Shown one piece after another: positions 16,660-26,100 of a stretch of 46,034 bases of DNA. The translations under genes were made by a program, and so were the position numbers. The stretch comes from JBBRXJ01 sp038248505. Its GTDB lineage: Bacteria; Bacteroidota; Bacteroidia; Bacteroidales; JBBRXJ01. Each line of letters starts with the position of its first letter. The first letter of the stretch is position 1. Where the stretch lies: contig JBBRXJ010000015.1 of assembly GCA_038248505.1 (NCBI GenBank), positions 1 through 46,034 on the forward strand, given 5' to 3'. The notes under the pieces were generated by a model that saw nothing but the letters and a program-made list of their open reading frames with translations, did no database searches and had not been told where the DNA came from.

Positions 16660-16776
16660 ATGAAAGTAAGAACATCTGTTAAAAAGAGAAGTCCTGAGTG
16701 CAAAGTGGTTCGCAGAAAGGGACGTGTTTATATCATAAACAAAAAGAACCCAAAATTTAAAATGCGTCAAGGCTGA
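16660..16776 (+). CDS. rpmJ: 50S ribosomal protein L36, zinc-free form
   Basis: A 38-codon gene lies between infA and rpsM. Its product starts MKVRTSVKKRSPEC and ends NPKFKMRQG, clearly L36. The classical zinc ligands (C-x2-C-x12-C-x4/5-H) are mostly lost: position 11 is Ser, Cys14 remains, position 27 is Asn and the His position is Phe. It is therefore the C- form, unlikely to bind zinc, as is common in Bacteroidota. Gaps are 12 bases upstream and 32 downstream. Confidence 0.95.
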   Translation: MKVRTSVKKRSPECKVVRRKGRVYIINKKNPKFKMRQG

Positions 16777-16808
16777 TTTTGTAAAATTTTTAAAACTAAG
16801 CGATATTT

Positions 16809-17186
16809 ATGGCACGTATTGTAGGTGTAGATTTACCTAAAAACAAACGCGGAGTTATCGGACTCACTTATATCTTTGGTATAGGTATTTCGTCTGCAAA
16901 AGAAATTTTGGAGAAGGCTGGCGTAAATGAAGACATTAAAGTAAAGGATTGGAATGACGATCAAATTTCCAAAATTCGTAAGATCATAACTGATGATTTT
17001 AAGGTCGAAGGTTCTTTGCGTTCTGAAGTTCAAATGAGTATTAAACGTCTAATAGACATTAACTGCTATAGGGGTATTCGTCATAAACATGGACTTCCCG
17101 TTCGTGGTCAGAAGACAAAGAATAACGCCCGTACCAGAAAAGGTAAGAGAAAGACGGTAGCAAATAAAAAGAAAGCAACTAAATAA
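16809..17186 (+). CDS. rpsM: 30S ribosomal protein S13
   Basis: S13 (125 residues) has the ARIVGVDLPKNKRGVIGLTYIFGIG start, the helix-turn RLIDINCYRGIRHKHGLPVRG and RTKNNARTRKG near the end. The tail is Lys-rich. It contacts the P-site tRNA and bridges to the 50S. It opens the alpha-operon part of the cluster. Confidence 0.98.
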   Translation: MARIVGVDLPKNKRGVIGLTYIFGIGISSAKEILEKAGVNEDIKVKDWNDDQISKIRKIITDDFKVEGSLRSEVQMSIKRLIDINCYRGIRHKHGLPVRGQKTKNNARTRKGKRKTVANKKKATK

Positions 17187-17196
17187 TAAATAGTTT

Positions 17197-17586
17197 ATGG
17201 CAAAAAAGACTCAAACATCAAAGAAGAGAGTTGTTAAGGTTGAAGCTGAAGGCGAGGCACACATTCATGCTTCTTTCAATAACGTGATTGTATCGCTTAC
17301 CAATAATGCTGGACAAGTTATTTCATGGTCATCTGCAGGTAAGATGGGATTTAAAGGTTCTAAAAAGAACACTCCATATGCTGCTCAAACTGCTGCACAG
17401 GATTGCTCAAAAGTTGCTTTTGATCTAGGCTTGAGAAAGGTTAAAGTTTATGTTACGGGTCCTGGATCAGGTCGTGAATCAGCTATACGTACTATCAATG
17501 CTGCTGGTATTGAGGTTACAGAGATTATGGATGTAACTCCAGTTCCACACAATGGTTGCAGACCTCCTAAAAGGAGAAGAATTTAA
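17197..17586 (+). CDS. rpsK: 30S ribosomal protein S11
   Basis: S11 (129 residues) shows EGEAHIHASFNNVIVSLTN, WSSAGKMGFKGSKKNTPYAAQ and the terminal TPVPHNGCRPPKRRR. It is part of the 30S platform near the Shine-Dalgarno/anti-Shine-Dalgarno helix. In Bacteroidota the platform proteins around it are thought to help hide the anti-Shine-Dalgarno. The gene precedes rpsD by 33 bases. Confidence 0.98.
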   Translation: MAKKTQTSKKRVVKVEAEGEAHIHASFNNVIVSLTNNAGQVISWSSAGKMGFKGSKKNTPYAAQTAAQDCSKVAFDLGLRKVKVYVTGPGSGRESAIRTINAAGIEVTEIMDVTPVPHNGCRPPKRRRI

Positions 17587-17619
17587 TAAGAAGTATAATT
17601 AACACTTAATAAAAGTCAA

Positions 17620-18228
17620 ATGGCAAGGTATACAGGGCCCAAATCCAGAATAGCAAGAAAATTGGGAGAACCAATTTTTGGATCAGATAAGTCTTTTGAA
17701 AAGAAGAACTATCCTCCTGGAGTTCATGGCGTAAATAAAAAAAGAAAGAAAACATCTGAATATGCAGTTCAGTTGAAAGAGAAACAAAAAGCCAAATTTA
17801 CATATGGTTTATTGGAGAGACAGTTTTCAAATCTCTTTGAAAAAGCGTCACATAACAAAGGGGTTACAGGTGAAGTTTTGCTTCAATTACTAGAAGCTCG
17901 TTTAGATAATGTTGTATTCAGAATGAGTGTTGCTCCATCTAGAAATGGCGCAAGACAATTGGTTACACACAGACACATTACAGTAAATGGAGAGGTTGTT
18001 GGAATTCCTTCATATCATGTTAGACCAGGTGACGTTATTGGCGTTCGTGAACGTTCTAAATCAATGGAGATTATCACTACCTCTTTAAATGCACCTAATC
18101 ACTCAAAATACAGCTGGCTTGAATGGGAAAGCAGTCGTATGGAGGGTAAATTCCTTAATGTTCCTGAACGTGCTGATATTCCAGAAAATATCAAGGAACA
18201 CCTTATCGTTGAATTGTATTCGAAATAA
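17620..18228 (+). CDS. rpsD: 30S ribosomal protein S4
   Basis: S4 (202 residues) begins MARYTGPKSRIARKLGEP. The S4 RNA-binding domain runs from about residue 90 (LEARLDNVVFRM, RQLVTHRHITVNGEVV). It lacks the N-terminal Cys cluster, so it is the zinc-free form. It is a primary 16S binder and the alpha-operon repressor in E. coli; here no specific operator was recognised. rpoA follows after 17 bases. Confidence 0.98.
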   Translation: MARYTGPKSRIARKLGEPIFGSDKSFEKKNYPPGVHGVNKKRKKTSEYAVQLKEKQKAKFTYGLLERQFSNLFEKASHNKGVTGEVLLQLLEARLDNVVFRMSVAPSRNGARQLVTHRHITVNGEVVGIPSYHVRPGDVIGVRERSKSMEIITTSLNAPNHSKYSWLEWESSRMEGKFLNVPERADIPENIKEHLIVELYSK

Positions 18229-18245
18229 TCTTAGGAACACAGAAT

Positions 18246-19238
18246 ATGGCAATATTAGCTTTTCAAAAACCAGACAAGGTCTTAATGCTTGAAGCAGATA
18301 GCAAATACGGAAAATTTGAATTCCGTCCGCTTGAACCAGGCTATGGTATCACTGTTGGTAATGCATTACGCAGAATTCTTATTTCTTCACTTGAGGGATA
18401 TGCTATTACAGCCATCAAAATTGATGGTGTAGATCATGAATTTGCTTCAGTAAAGGGAGTGAAGGAAGATATTACCGAAATAATCCTAAATCTAAAACAG
18501 GTTCGTTTTAAAAAGAAAAACGACGGGAGTGATAACGAAAAAGTACAAGTTACTATTAAAAACAAAGAGGTTTTTAGTGCTGGTGACTTGAATCAATTCC
18601 TTTCTGGATTTGAAGTGTTAAATCCAGAACTTGTTATTTGCCATACTAGTGGTGATGTTACTCTGAAGATGCAAATGGTTATTAATAAAGGTAGAGGATA
18701 TGTTCCTGCCGATGAAAATAGACCATTAGAAGAGGAAGTAGGATTAATACCAATTGATTCTATTTATACTCCTATAAAAAATGTAAAGTTTTCAGTTGAA
18801 AATTTTCGTGTAGAACAGAAAACAGATTATGAAAAATTAATTCTTGAAATTACTACTGATGGCTCTATACATCCTAAGGAGTCATTAAAAGAAGCAGCTA
18901 AAATTCTTATTTATCACTTTATGCTTTTCTCTGATGAGAAGATAACTCTAGATGATGATGAGAAATTCAAAAACGAAGAATTTAACGAAGAGGTTCTTCA
19001 CATGCGTCAATTGCTTAAAACAAAATTAGTTGACATGGATCTTTCAGTTCGTGCTCTAAACTGTTTAAAAGCTGCTGAAGTAAATACCTTAGGTGAATTA
19101 GTTCAATTTAACAAGAACGATTTGCTTAAATTCAGAAATTTTGGAAAGAAATCACTTACCGAATTAGAAGAAAAATTAAGCACTCTTAATCTTCATTTTG
19201 GTATGGATATTAGTAAATATAAATTAGACAAAGACTAA
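18246..19238 (+). CDS. rpoA: DNA-directed RNA polymerase subunit alpha
   Basis: The alpha subunit (330 residues) has the N-terminal dimerisation and beta/beta-prime assembly domain (ITVGNALRRILISSLEG near residue 35). A flexible linker near residues 235-250 leads to the C-terminal domain (MDLSVRALNCLKAAEVNTLGEL, FRNFGKKSLTELEEKL), which contacts UP elements and activators. The architecture is complete. It lies between rpsD and rplQ, four bases from rplQ. Confidence 0.98.
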   Translation: MAILAFQKPDKVLMLEADSKYGKFEFRPLEPGYGITVGNALRRILISSLEGYAITAIKIDGVDHEFASVKGVKEDITEIILNLKQVRFKKKNDGSDNEKVQVTIKNKEVFSAGDLNQFLSGFEVLNPELVICHTSGDVTLKMQMVINKGRGYVPADENRPLEEEVGLIPIDSIYTPIKNVKFSVENFRVEQKTDYEKLILEITTDGSIHPKESLKEAAKILIYHFMLFSDEKITLDDDEKFKNEEFNEEVLHMRQLLKTKLVDMDLSVRALNCLKAAEVNTLGELVQFNKNDLLKFRNFGKKSLTELEEKLSTLNLHFGMDISKYKLDKD

Positions 19239-19242
19239 GACA

Positions 19243-19719
19243 ATGAGACATCTTAACGGCTTCAATCATTTAGGTAGAAAGGCTCCTCACAGGAATGCGA
19301 TGTTGGCAAATATGTCAGCTTCATTGATTATGCATAAAAAAATTCGCACTACTATTGCAAAAGCTAAGGCATTGAGAGCATACCTAGAACCACTTATTAC
19401 AAAATCAAAAGACGATTCTACACATTCACGTCGTATTGTATTCAGTTATCTTGCAAATAAAGAAGCTGTAACTGAATTATTCAGAGAAGTATCTCCTAAA
19501 ATTGCTACTAGACCAGGTGGATATACACGAATACTTAAAACAGGACAACGCCAAGGTGACGCAGCGGATATGTGCTTGATTGAATTGGTAGATTATAATG
19601 AAAATTTACTTGCTGCGAAGAGTGGTACAGCTGCAAAAGCTGTTAAAACAAGACGCTCAAAGAAAAAAGCAGAAACTACATCCGAGACAAAGACCGTGGA
19701 GGATAAGTCTGCTGAATAA
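19243..19719 (+). CDS. rplQ: 50S ribosomal protein L17
   Basis: L17 (158 residues) begins MRHLNGFNHLGRKAPHRNAML and has HKKIRTTIAKAKALRAYLEPLIT. The family core is about 115-125 residues, so the last 35 or so (repeated Lys, Thr, Glu, Ala) are a low-complexity extension. It is the last gene of the superoperon; a hairpin and T-run follow 29 bases downstream. Confidence 0.98.
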   Translation: MRHLNGFNHLGRKAPHRNAMLANMSASLIMHKKIRTTIAKAKALRAYLEPLITKSKDDSTHSRRIVFSYLANKEAVTELFREVSPKIATRPGGYTRILKTGQRQGDAADMCLIELVDYNENLLAAKSGTAAKAVKTRRSKKKAETTSETKTVEDKSAE

Positions 19720-19748
19720 TTGATTCTTTGTTATAGAAGAATATATTG

Positions 19749-19780
19749 AAGGGGTAGGCTTATAGCTTATCCCTTTTTTT
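19749..19780 (+). terminator. Rho-independent terminator after rplQ
   Basis: AAGGGGTAGGC pairs with GCTTATCCCTT (11 pairs, two of them G-U) around a five-base TTATA loop, followed directly by a run of eight T including the stem end. It closes the ribosomal superoperon and separates it from eno. Confidence 0.85.
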
Positions 19781-19814
19781 GTATATGTTGAATTATAAAC
19801 TTAAAATGATAATT

Positions 19815-21107
19815 ATGGGACAAATTGTAAGTGTATATGCTCGTGAAATCCTCGATTCTAGAGGTAATCCAACTATTGAAGTGGATGTGACATTAGCTTG
19901 TGGTATTGTAGGTCGCGCTGCAGTTCCATCCGGGGCTTCAACTGGAGAAAATGAAGCAATTGAACTGCGTGATGGCGATAAAGGTCGTTATCTCGGGAAA
20001 GGTGTATTGAATGCCGTTAAGAATGTAAATGATATTATATCTCGTGAAGTGATTGGTATGCAATGTACCGAACAAGTTGCAATTGATATGTGTATGCTAA
20101 AGCTCGATGGCACAAAAACAAAAAGTAAACTTGGAGCAAATGCAATTTTAGGTGTTTCGCTTGCTGTTGCTAAAGCGGCAGCACAGTATCATGATATGCC
20201 GTTGTATAAATATATTGGAGGAATAAATGCAAGAACATTGCCTATTCCAATGATGAATATTATTAATGGGGGATCTCATTCTGATTCGCCTATTGCTTTT
20301 CAGGAATTTATGATTCGCCCTGTGGGTGCTAAATCCTTTAAAGATGGATTACGTATGGGAGCCGAAGTTTTTCATTCGTTGAAAAAAGTTCTTAAGGAGA
20401 GAGGTTTAAGCACAGCTGTTGGTGACGAAGGTGGCTTTGCACCAGTTTTAAATGGTACTGAAGATGCCTTAGAATCAATTTTGAAAGCAATAAAGGCTGC
20501 TGGTTATATACCAGGACGTAAGTCAGAAGGTGGTGAGATTTCAATTGCTCTTGATTGCGCTGCATCGGAGTTTTTTAAGGATGGAAAATATGATTATACA
20601 AAGTTTGAAGGCAGTAAAGGAGCCATTCGAACATCAGTTGACCAAGCCAATTTTCTTGAAGAGCTAATGACTAAATATCCGATTGATTCAATTGAGGATG
20701 GTATGTCGGAAGGTGATTGGGAAGGCTGGAGACTTTTAACTGAAAAGATTGGACACAAATGCCAATTGGTAGGAGACGATTTATTTGTAACTAATGTTGA
20801 ATATTTAAAAAAAGGAATTGACATGGGATGTGCCAATTCAATTCTCATAAAAGTAAATCAGATAGGAACGCTTACCGAAACTTTAAATGCAATTGAGATG
20901 GCTCATCGTGCTGGTTATACTTCTGTAACCTCACACCGCTCAGGAGAAACAGAAGATGCGACTATTGCTGATATTGCAGTAGCTACAAATAGCGGACAAA
21001 TTAAAACAGGATCATTGAGTCGTTCCGATCGTATGGCTAAATACAATCAGCTTCTTCGTATTGAAGAAGAGTTGGGTGATTTAGCAATATATGGGTATGA
21101 AAAATAA
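19815..21107 (+). CDS. eno: Enolase (phosphopyruvate hydratase)
   Basis: Enolase interconverts 2-phosphoglycerate and phosphoenolpyruvate in glycolysis. The 430-residue protein has ILDSRGNPTIEVDV, SGASTGENEAIELRDGD, the catalytic-loop segment GDEGGFAP, the metal-ligand region SIEDGMSEGDW and GDDLFVTN. The Lys of LIKVNQIGT and SHRSGETED follow. I chose the ATG at 19815 (MGQIVSVYAREILDSRGN) over further upstream in-frame codons because enolases begin about here. The upstream codons also run into the rplQ terminator. No exact TAnnTTTG promoter was found in the short gap; partial read-through from the ribosomal operon is possible. Confidence 0.97.
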   Translation: MGQIVSVYAREILDSRGNPTIEVDVTLACGIVGRAAVPSGASTGENEAIELRDGDKGRYLGKGVLNAVKNVNDIISREVIGMQCTEQVAIDMCMLKLDGTKTKSKLGANAILGVSLAVAKAAAQYHDMPLYKYIGGINARTLPIPMMNIINGGSHSDSPIAFQEFMIRPVGAKSFKDGLRMGAEVFHSLKKVLKERGLSTAVGDEGGFAPVLNGTEDALESILKAIKAAGYIPGRKSEGGEISIALDCAASEFFKDGKYDYTKFEGSKGAIRTSVDQANFLEELMTKYPIDSIEDGMSEGDWEGWRLLTEKIGHKCQLVGDDLFVTNVEYLKKGIDMGCANSILIKVNQIGTLTETLNAIEMAHRAGYTSVTSHRSGETEDATIADIAVATNSGQIKTGSLSRSDRMAKYNQLLRIEEELGDLAIYGYEK

Positions 21108-21126
21108 TTGTTGGAAGAATATTTGG

Positions 21127-21146
21127 AAGGCTGCCTAGGCAGCCTT
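21127..21146 (+). terminator. Terminator hairpin after eno
   Basis: A perfect 20-base palindrome (aaggctgcct and its complement) forms a stable GC-rich hairpin, followed by tctatttt. It lies 20 bases after the eno stop and before the UbiD-family gene. The T-tract is interrupted, so termination strength is uncertain. Confidence 0.75.
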
Positions 21147-21207
21147 TCTATTTTGAATAATTTGTGTCTTGTGTTGATATCGTTTTTATTCATGAAAAAA
21201 TTGCAGT

Positions 21208-23061
21208 ATGGCTTATAGTGGATTGAGTTGTTTTATTGAAACTCTTAGAAATAATGACGAGATAATAGACGTACGGTCTTTTGTTGACCCAGTGCTTGAA
21301 ATTTCTGAAATTGCTGATCGTTTTAGTAAAAGTGAATTACAAAACAAAGCATTACTTTTTCATCAAACAGGTACTTCTTTCCCTCTTTTAATTAATCAAA
21401 TGGGCTCAGATAATCGCATACGGCTTGCATTATCTATTGAGTCGCTTGATTCAATCACTCAAGAAATTATAGATATTATTGAGATTCTCACAGTAAGCAA
21501 AAAGAGTTTTGGAAGTAAAGTAAAATCATTAAAAACAATTTTTAAAATTGCTTCTTATGCACCTATTGTAAAAAAAGGAAGAGGAGCTTGTCAAGAGATA
21601 GTGTTAGATAAAGTTGATTTGTCAATATTGCCTGTGCTTCAGTGTTGGCCAAAGGATGCTGGTCGCTTTATTACTTTGCCATTGGTGCATACTCATAATC
21701 CGATTAATGGAACACGAAATTTAGGGATGTATCGAATGCAAATTTTTTCATCTAATACTACAGGCATGCATTGGCATACCTATAAAGGTGCTGGCACACA
21801 TTTTAATGAATGGAAAAAACTAAATAAAAGAATGCCTATTAGTGTTGCTTTAGGCGGAGATCCAATATATACCTATGCTGCAACGGCTCCTCTCCCCGAA
21901 AATATTGATGAGTATTTGTTTGCAGGTTTTATTCGAAAGAAAAAAGTGTCTCTTGTAAAATGTATTACGAATGACATTGAAGTGCCAGAGGATGCAGATA
22001 TTGTTTTGGAAGGATATATTGATACGGAGGAATTATTCAATTTAGAAGGGCCATTTGGAGATCACACCGGGTTTTATTCTTTACCTGGATTGTTTCCTGT
22101 TTTTCATGTTACATGTATTACGCATCGGAAAAATGCAATATACCCAGCAACTATTGTTGGTATTCCACCACAGGAAGATTATTATTTTGCCAAAGCAACA
22201 GGGGCATTCTTTTTGCCTCTAATTCAGAAAACAATGCTGCCAGAGTTAACTGGTATGTCTTTGCCAGCTGTTGGTACAGGTCATGCACTTACTATTGTTT
22301 CAATCAAAAAGACGTATCCAGGTCAGGTGCAAAAATTAATGCATTCTTTATGGGGTGCTGGTCAGATGATATTTAACAAAGTACTTATTGTTGTTGATGA
22401 CGAAACTGTTTTAACTGATTTTACTTCTTTGTTAAGTTCCATTTTACAAAATTGTAATTTCAAACGTGATTTATATTTTAGTAAAGGATCTGCTGATATT
22501 CTTGATCATGCTGCTGTAGAGTACGGATTTGGAGGTAAATTGTGTATTGATGCAAGCTCAAAAGCAGATATAGCAGTTCATTATTATTTTGATAAAAAGA
22601 TTTTAGAGTCGGATATTATAATGCTCAATGAAATTATTAGCAATGAGGATGTGATGTGTGACACATCTCTTGTTGAGATTGATTTTCCTGTTGTGTTTTT
22701 GATTTCGCATACTTCAAAGGATCGATTCCTATTGTTAGTTAATAAAGTGGCTTATTCTTGTAAATCATTAAAAGCAATTATTCTTCTTGATTCTAATGCC
22801 CGCAACTATAATTTATTTTATAAAACATGGTATTTTCTCAGCAATATTGATCCAGCCAGAGATATTAAAATAATTAATAATTCAAATAATGAAGTATTGC
22901 TTATTGATGGAATGTCTAAATCTAAAGCATTAGGAGAGACCTACTCAGAGTGGCCTGAAGTTATTACTAGTGACGTTTCAACCATCGAACGTATTGATGC
23001 GCGATGGTTAAGCCTAGGCTTAGGCAGCTTTATTTCATCACCATCTATGCGTTTTTTATAG
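21208..23061 (+). CDS. UbiD-family prenylated-FMN decarboxylase (menaquinone biosynthesis decarboxylase type)
   Basis: The 617-residue protein matches the UbiD family, (de)carboxylases using prenylated FMN and a divalent metal. Visible are the cofactor/metal region GTRNLGMYRMQIFSSNTTGMHW (about residues 170-190) and EGPFGDHTGFYS with the catalytic Glu near 280. VTCITHRKNAIYPATIVG and the PEL/KTYPGQ segments also match. This long form with the GTRNxGMYRMQ motif resembles the subgroup annotated as menaquinone biosynthesis decarboxylase, but the substrate cannot be read from sequence. No ubiX-type flavin prenyltransferase gene lies nearby. Annotation as UbiD is firm; the pathway is inferred. Confidence 0.85.
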   Translation: MAYSGLSCFIETLRNNDEIIDVRSFVDPVLEISEIADRFSKSELQNKALLFHQTGTSFPLLINQMGSDNRIRLALSIESLDSITQEIIDIIEILTVSKKSFGSKVKSLKTIFKIASYAPIVKKGRGACQEIVLDKVDLSILPVLQCWPKDAGRFITLPLVHTHNPINGTRNLGMYRMQIFSSNTTGMHWHTYKGAGTHFNEWKKLNKRMPISVALGGDPIYTYAATAPLPENIDEYLFAGFIRKKKVSLVKCITNDIEVPEDADIVLEGYIDTEELFNLEGPFGDHTGFYSLPGLFPVFHVTCITHRKNAIYPATIVGIPPQEDYYFAKATGAFFLPLIQKTMLPELTGMSLPAVGTGHALTIVSIKKTYPGQVQKLMHSLWGAGQMIFNKVLIVVDDETVLTDFTSLLSSILQNCNFKRDLYFSKGSADILDHAAVEYGFGGKLCIDASSKADIAVHYYFDKKILESDIIMLNEIISNEDVMCDTSLVEIDFPVVFLISHTSKDRFLLLVNKVAYSCKSLKAIILLDSNARNYNLFYKTWYFLSNIDPARDIKIINNSNNEVLLIDGMSKSKALGETYSEWPEVITSDVSTIERIDARWLSLGLGSFISSPSMRFL

Positions 23062-23117
23062 TAAATTAAATACTAAAAGTCTGAAAAATACTTAAATTAG
23101 TAGCATATATCCCTAAG

Positions 23118-26100
23118 ATGCGGATTACTAGAAAACGAATCAGGATCATTATTATTGTGCTTTGTGCCTTTATTACTGGCATTTGGACAACACGTGCTTC
23201 AAGTAAGTCGCTTGAAGCAGGTGCCTTGTATACTATTCAAAATGGTTTATCTCAAACTCTTGTTACATGCGTTGTTCAAGATAGCAAGGGTTTTGTATGG
23301 ATTGGTACAGTTGATGGTTTAAATCGCTTTGATGGTTATGATTTCGTTGTTTATAGGCATCATCCAGATGATAGCTTTAGTATTTCAGATAATTATATAC
23401 GTACTATTTGCGAAGGGGTAAATGGTGATATTTGGATTGGTAACAACGAGGGACTAAATAGATTGGAGCGGTCAACCTCGCGTTTTATTTCATATAATCT
23501 AGGCAGTGATTATCCGATCAGTCAATCAAAAACAATCTTTAAAATAGCGATAGATAATGATAAAAATCTGTGGGCAAAGACGAGGACTGGAATTATTCGT
23601 TTAAATATTAACAGCGGAAAAGTTGTTGCGTATGATCATTTGAATGATGAATTTACCTATTCAGATCCAGCCATTTCATTTCCAGTTTTCATTGATAGTA
23701 AGGGAAGTGTATGGGTAGGTACCAAAGATGGATTAAATTATTTCAATAAAGATCTAGAGCTTTTTCAACGTTATGTTAATGATGTTAATGACCCTTTTTC
23801 AATTTCAGATAACATTGTTAAAACAATTTTTGAAGATAAGCAAGGTGTTTTATGGATTGGAACCAGAAATGGTTTAAATAAAATGATAGGGCAGAATCGG
23901 TTTGAACGTTTTTTATATAGTGAACCCAAAAAAGATATTAGCTGTATATTTCAGGACAAGACTGGAATGATGTGGGTCGGGTGCCGAGATGGTTTAGTTT
24001 CATTTAATAGTTCAGAAAACAATTTTACATTTTATAATAAGCTTGTCAATAACAATAGAGAATATCTGTGTACAGGTATTTCTGATATATATGAAGACCG
24101 ATCTCATGTGCTTTGGATTTGTAGTTATGAAGGCTTAATAAAAGTGGATAAGAAGTCGAGTAAATTTAATCTCTACCGCAATGCAGGGAATGAACCAAGG
24201 GGATTTTCAAGTAATACCTTTTCTTCAATTCTGGTTGATAAAACAGGCCTGATTTTTTTAGGTACGCGGGGAGCAGGCTTGAATATATTTGACAGAAAAA
24301 GAGGGACGGTTGTTTCGCCAGAATTATTACATAACAGCAATGGCAATCATTCGGCTGATGAGAATGTTTACTCTTTATTTCGCGATAGTAAGGGATTGAT
24401 ATGGATTGGTACAGATAATGGGGTATTTATTTATAATCCAGAAACACGAGTAAAAAATACCATAACGCAGATATCACCCAAGGTGGATGCGAATGTTTTT
24501 AGAAATAATAGAGTAAATAAATTCATTGAAGATATCAAAGGAAATATATGGATAGCTACTAATAAAGGTTTGCATGTTTACAACAGAGAATTATTATCAT
24601 TGAAAAGTTCATATAAAATTTTTTATAATGATTTAATTATTCCATTAACTGAAATTAATTGTATTATTCAAGACGGTGAAGGCTTTGTTTGGATGGGAAC
24701 GAATAATGGTTTAATAAAGTACGATCCTGGAACGGGCATGTGTATGCAGTTTCAGCGAAAGGGCTTGTATTCTGGTAATGGGATTAGTAGTAATCATGTC
24801 TTTACTCTTTACGATCAAGATAGTATTTTATGGATAGGTACTGCGTATGGACTGAATCGCTTAGACAAAAAGCTTTCATATATTCGATTATACTCTGAAC
24901 GTAGTGGCTTACCTAATAATAAAATAAATTCGATTGAACAAGATTCACATGGAACATTATGGATTAGCACAAACAAGGGTTTAGTAAGTTTTGATCCCTT
25001 TACAGAAGTTTTTAAGCCATATGATGTGGTTGATGGACTACAGGGTTATGAGTTTTTAGTAGGTAGTAGTTTTAAAACAGATGAAGGGGAGATTTTCTTT
25101 GGTGGTTTGTCTGGTTTAAATAGTTTTTATCCCGATTCTATGCGTTCAAATTCATATCTGCCAGAGATAAATATCACTTCAATTGAGTTTATCAGTAAAG
25201 ATGGCCTTCGCAGAATAGCGATTGATAAATTGGATAAAATAGAAATACCTCCAGGCGTTAAAATTGTAACAATATATTTCTCTGCACATGATTTTACACA
25301 TCCCGAAAAGAATAACTATGCATATCGTTTAGCGAGAGATAAATCTAAGAATTCAGAGTGGATTTATTTAGGTAATCATCATACAGCTACGTTTACAAAT
25401 CTATCAGAAGGTAATTATGTTTTTCAGGTAAAAGGTTCAAATAATGACTTACAGTGGAATGAGGAAGGTTCACAATTGATTATAGTTGTTAAAGTGCCTT
25501 GGTATAAAAGCCGAATAGCAGTGTATTTTTTCTATGTGTTTGGAATTTTATTTTTTATTTCAATGGTCTATTTTTGGACAAGAAATCTTAGAAGTGCAAA
25601 TAAAATCTTAAGAGATAAAGAGGCTGCTTCAAAATTAGTGGCGCAACAAAAAGAAGAACTAGCTATTATTAACAAAGACTTAACAGATAGTATTAATTAT
25701 GCAAAACGCATTCAAGATGCAATGATGCCACCACATAATTTATTTGGAAAGCTTTTTAAAGATTCGTTTGTTTATTTTAGACCAAAGAATATTGTTAGTG
25801 GCGATTTTTATTGGATTAATGAATCGAATGGAAAAATATTTGTCGCCTCGGTTGATTGTACTGGACATGGAGTTCCAGGAGCCTTTATGTCTCTTATTGG
25901 GATAGAATTATTTCGCCGTATCACAAATATTAGAGGTATAGAGCAACCTGCTCAAATATTAAATATTTTGAATGATAATTTTGCTGGCATTTTCAGTGAT
26001 GAGGGAGGCTTAACTATTAAAGATGGTATGGATGTTGCCTTATGTGTTTTTGATAAAAACAATAGTACGGTCGAATTTGCTGGTGCTGTATCTCAGGTGT

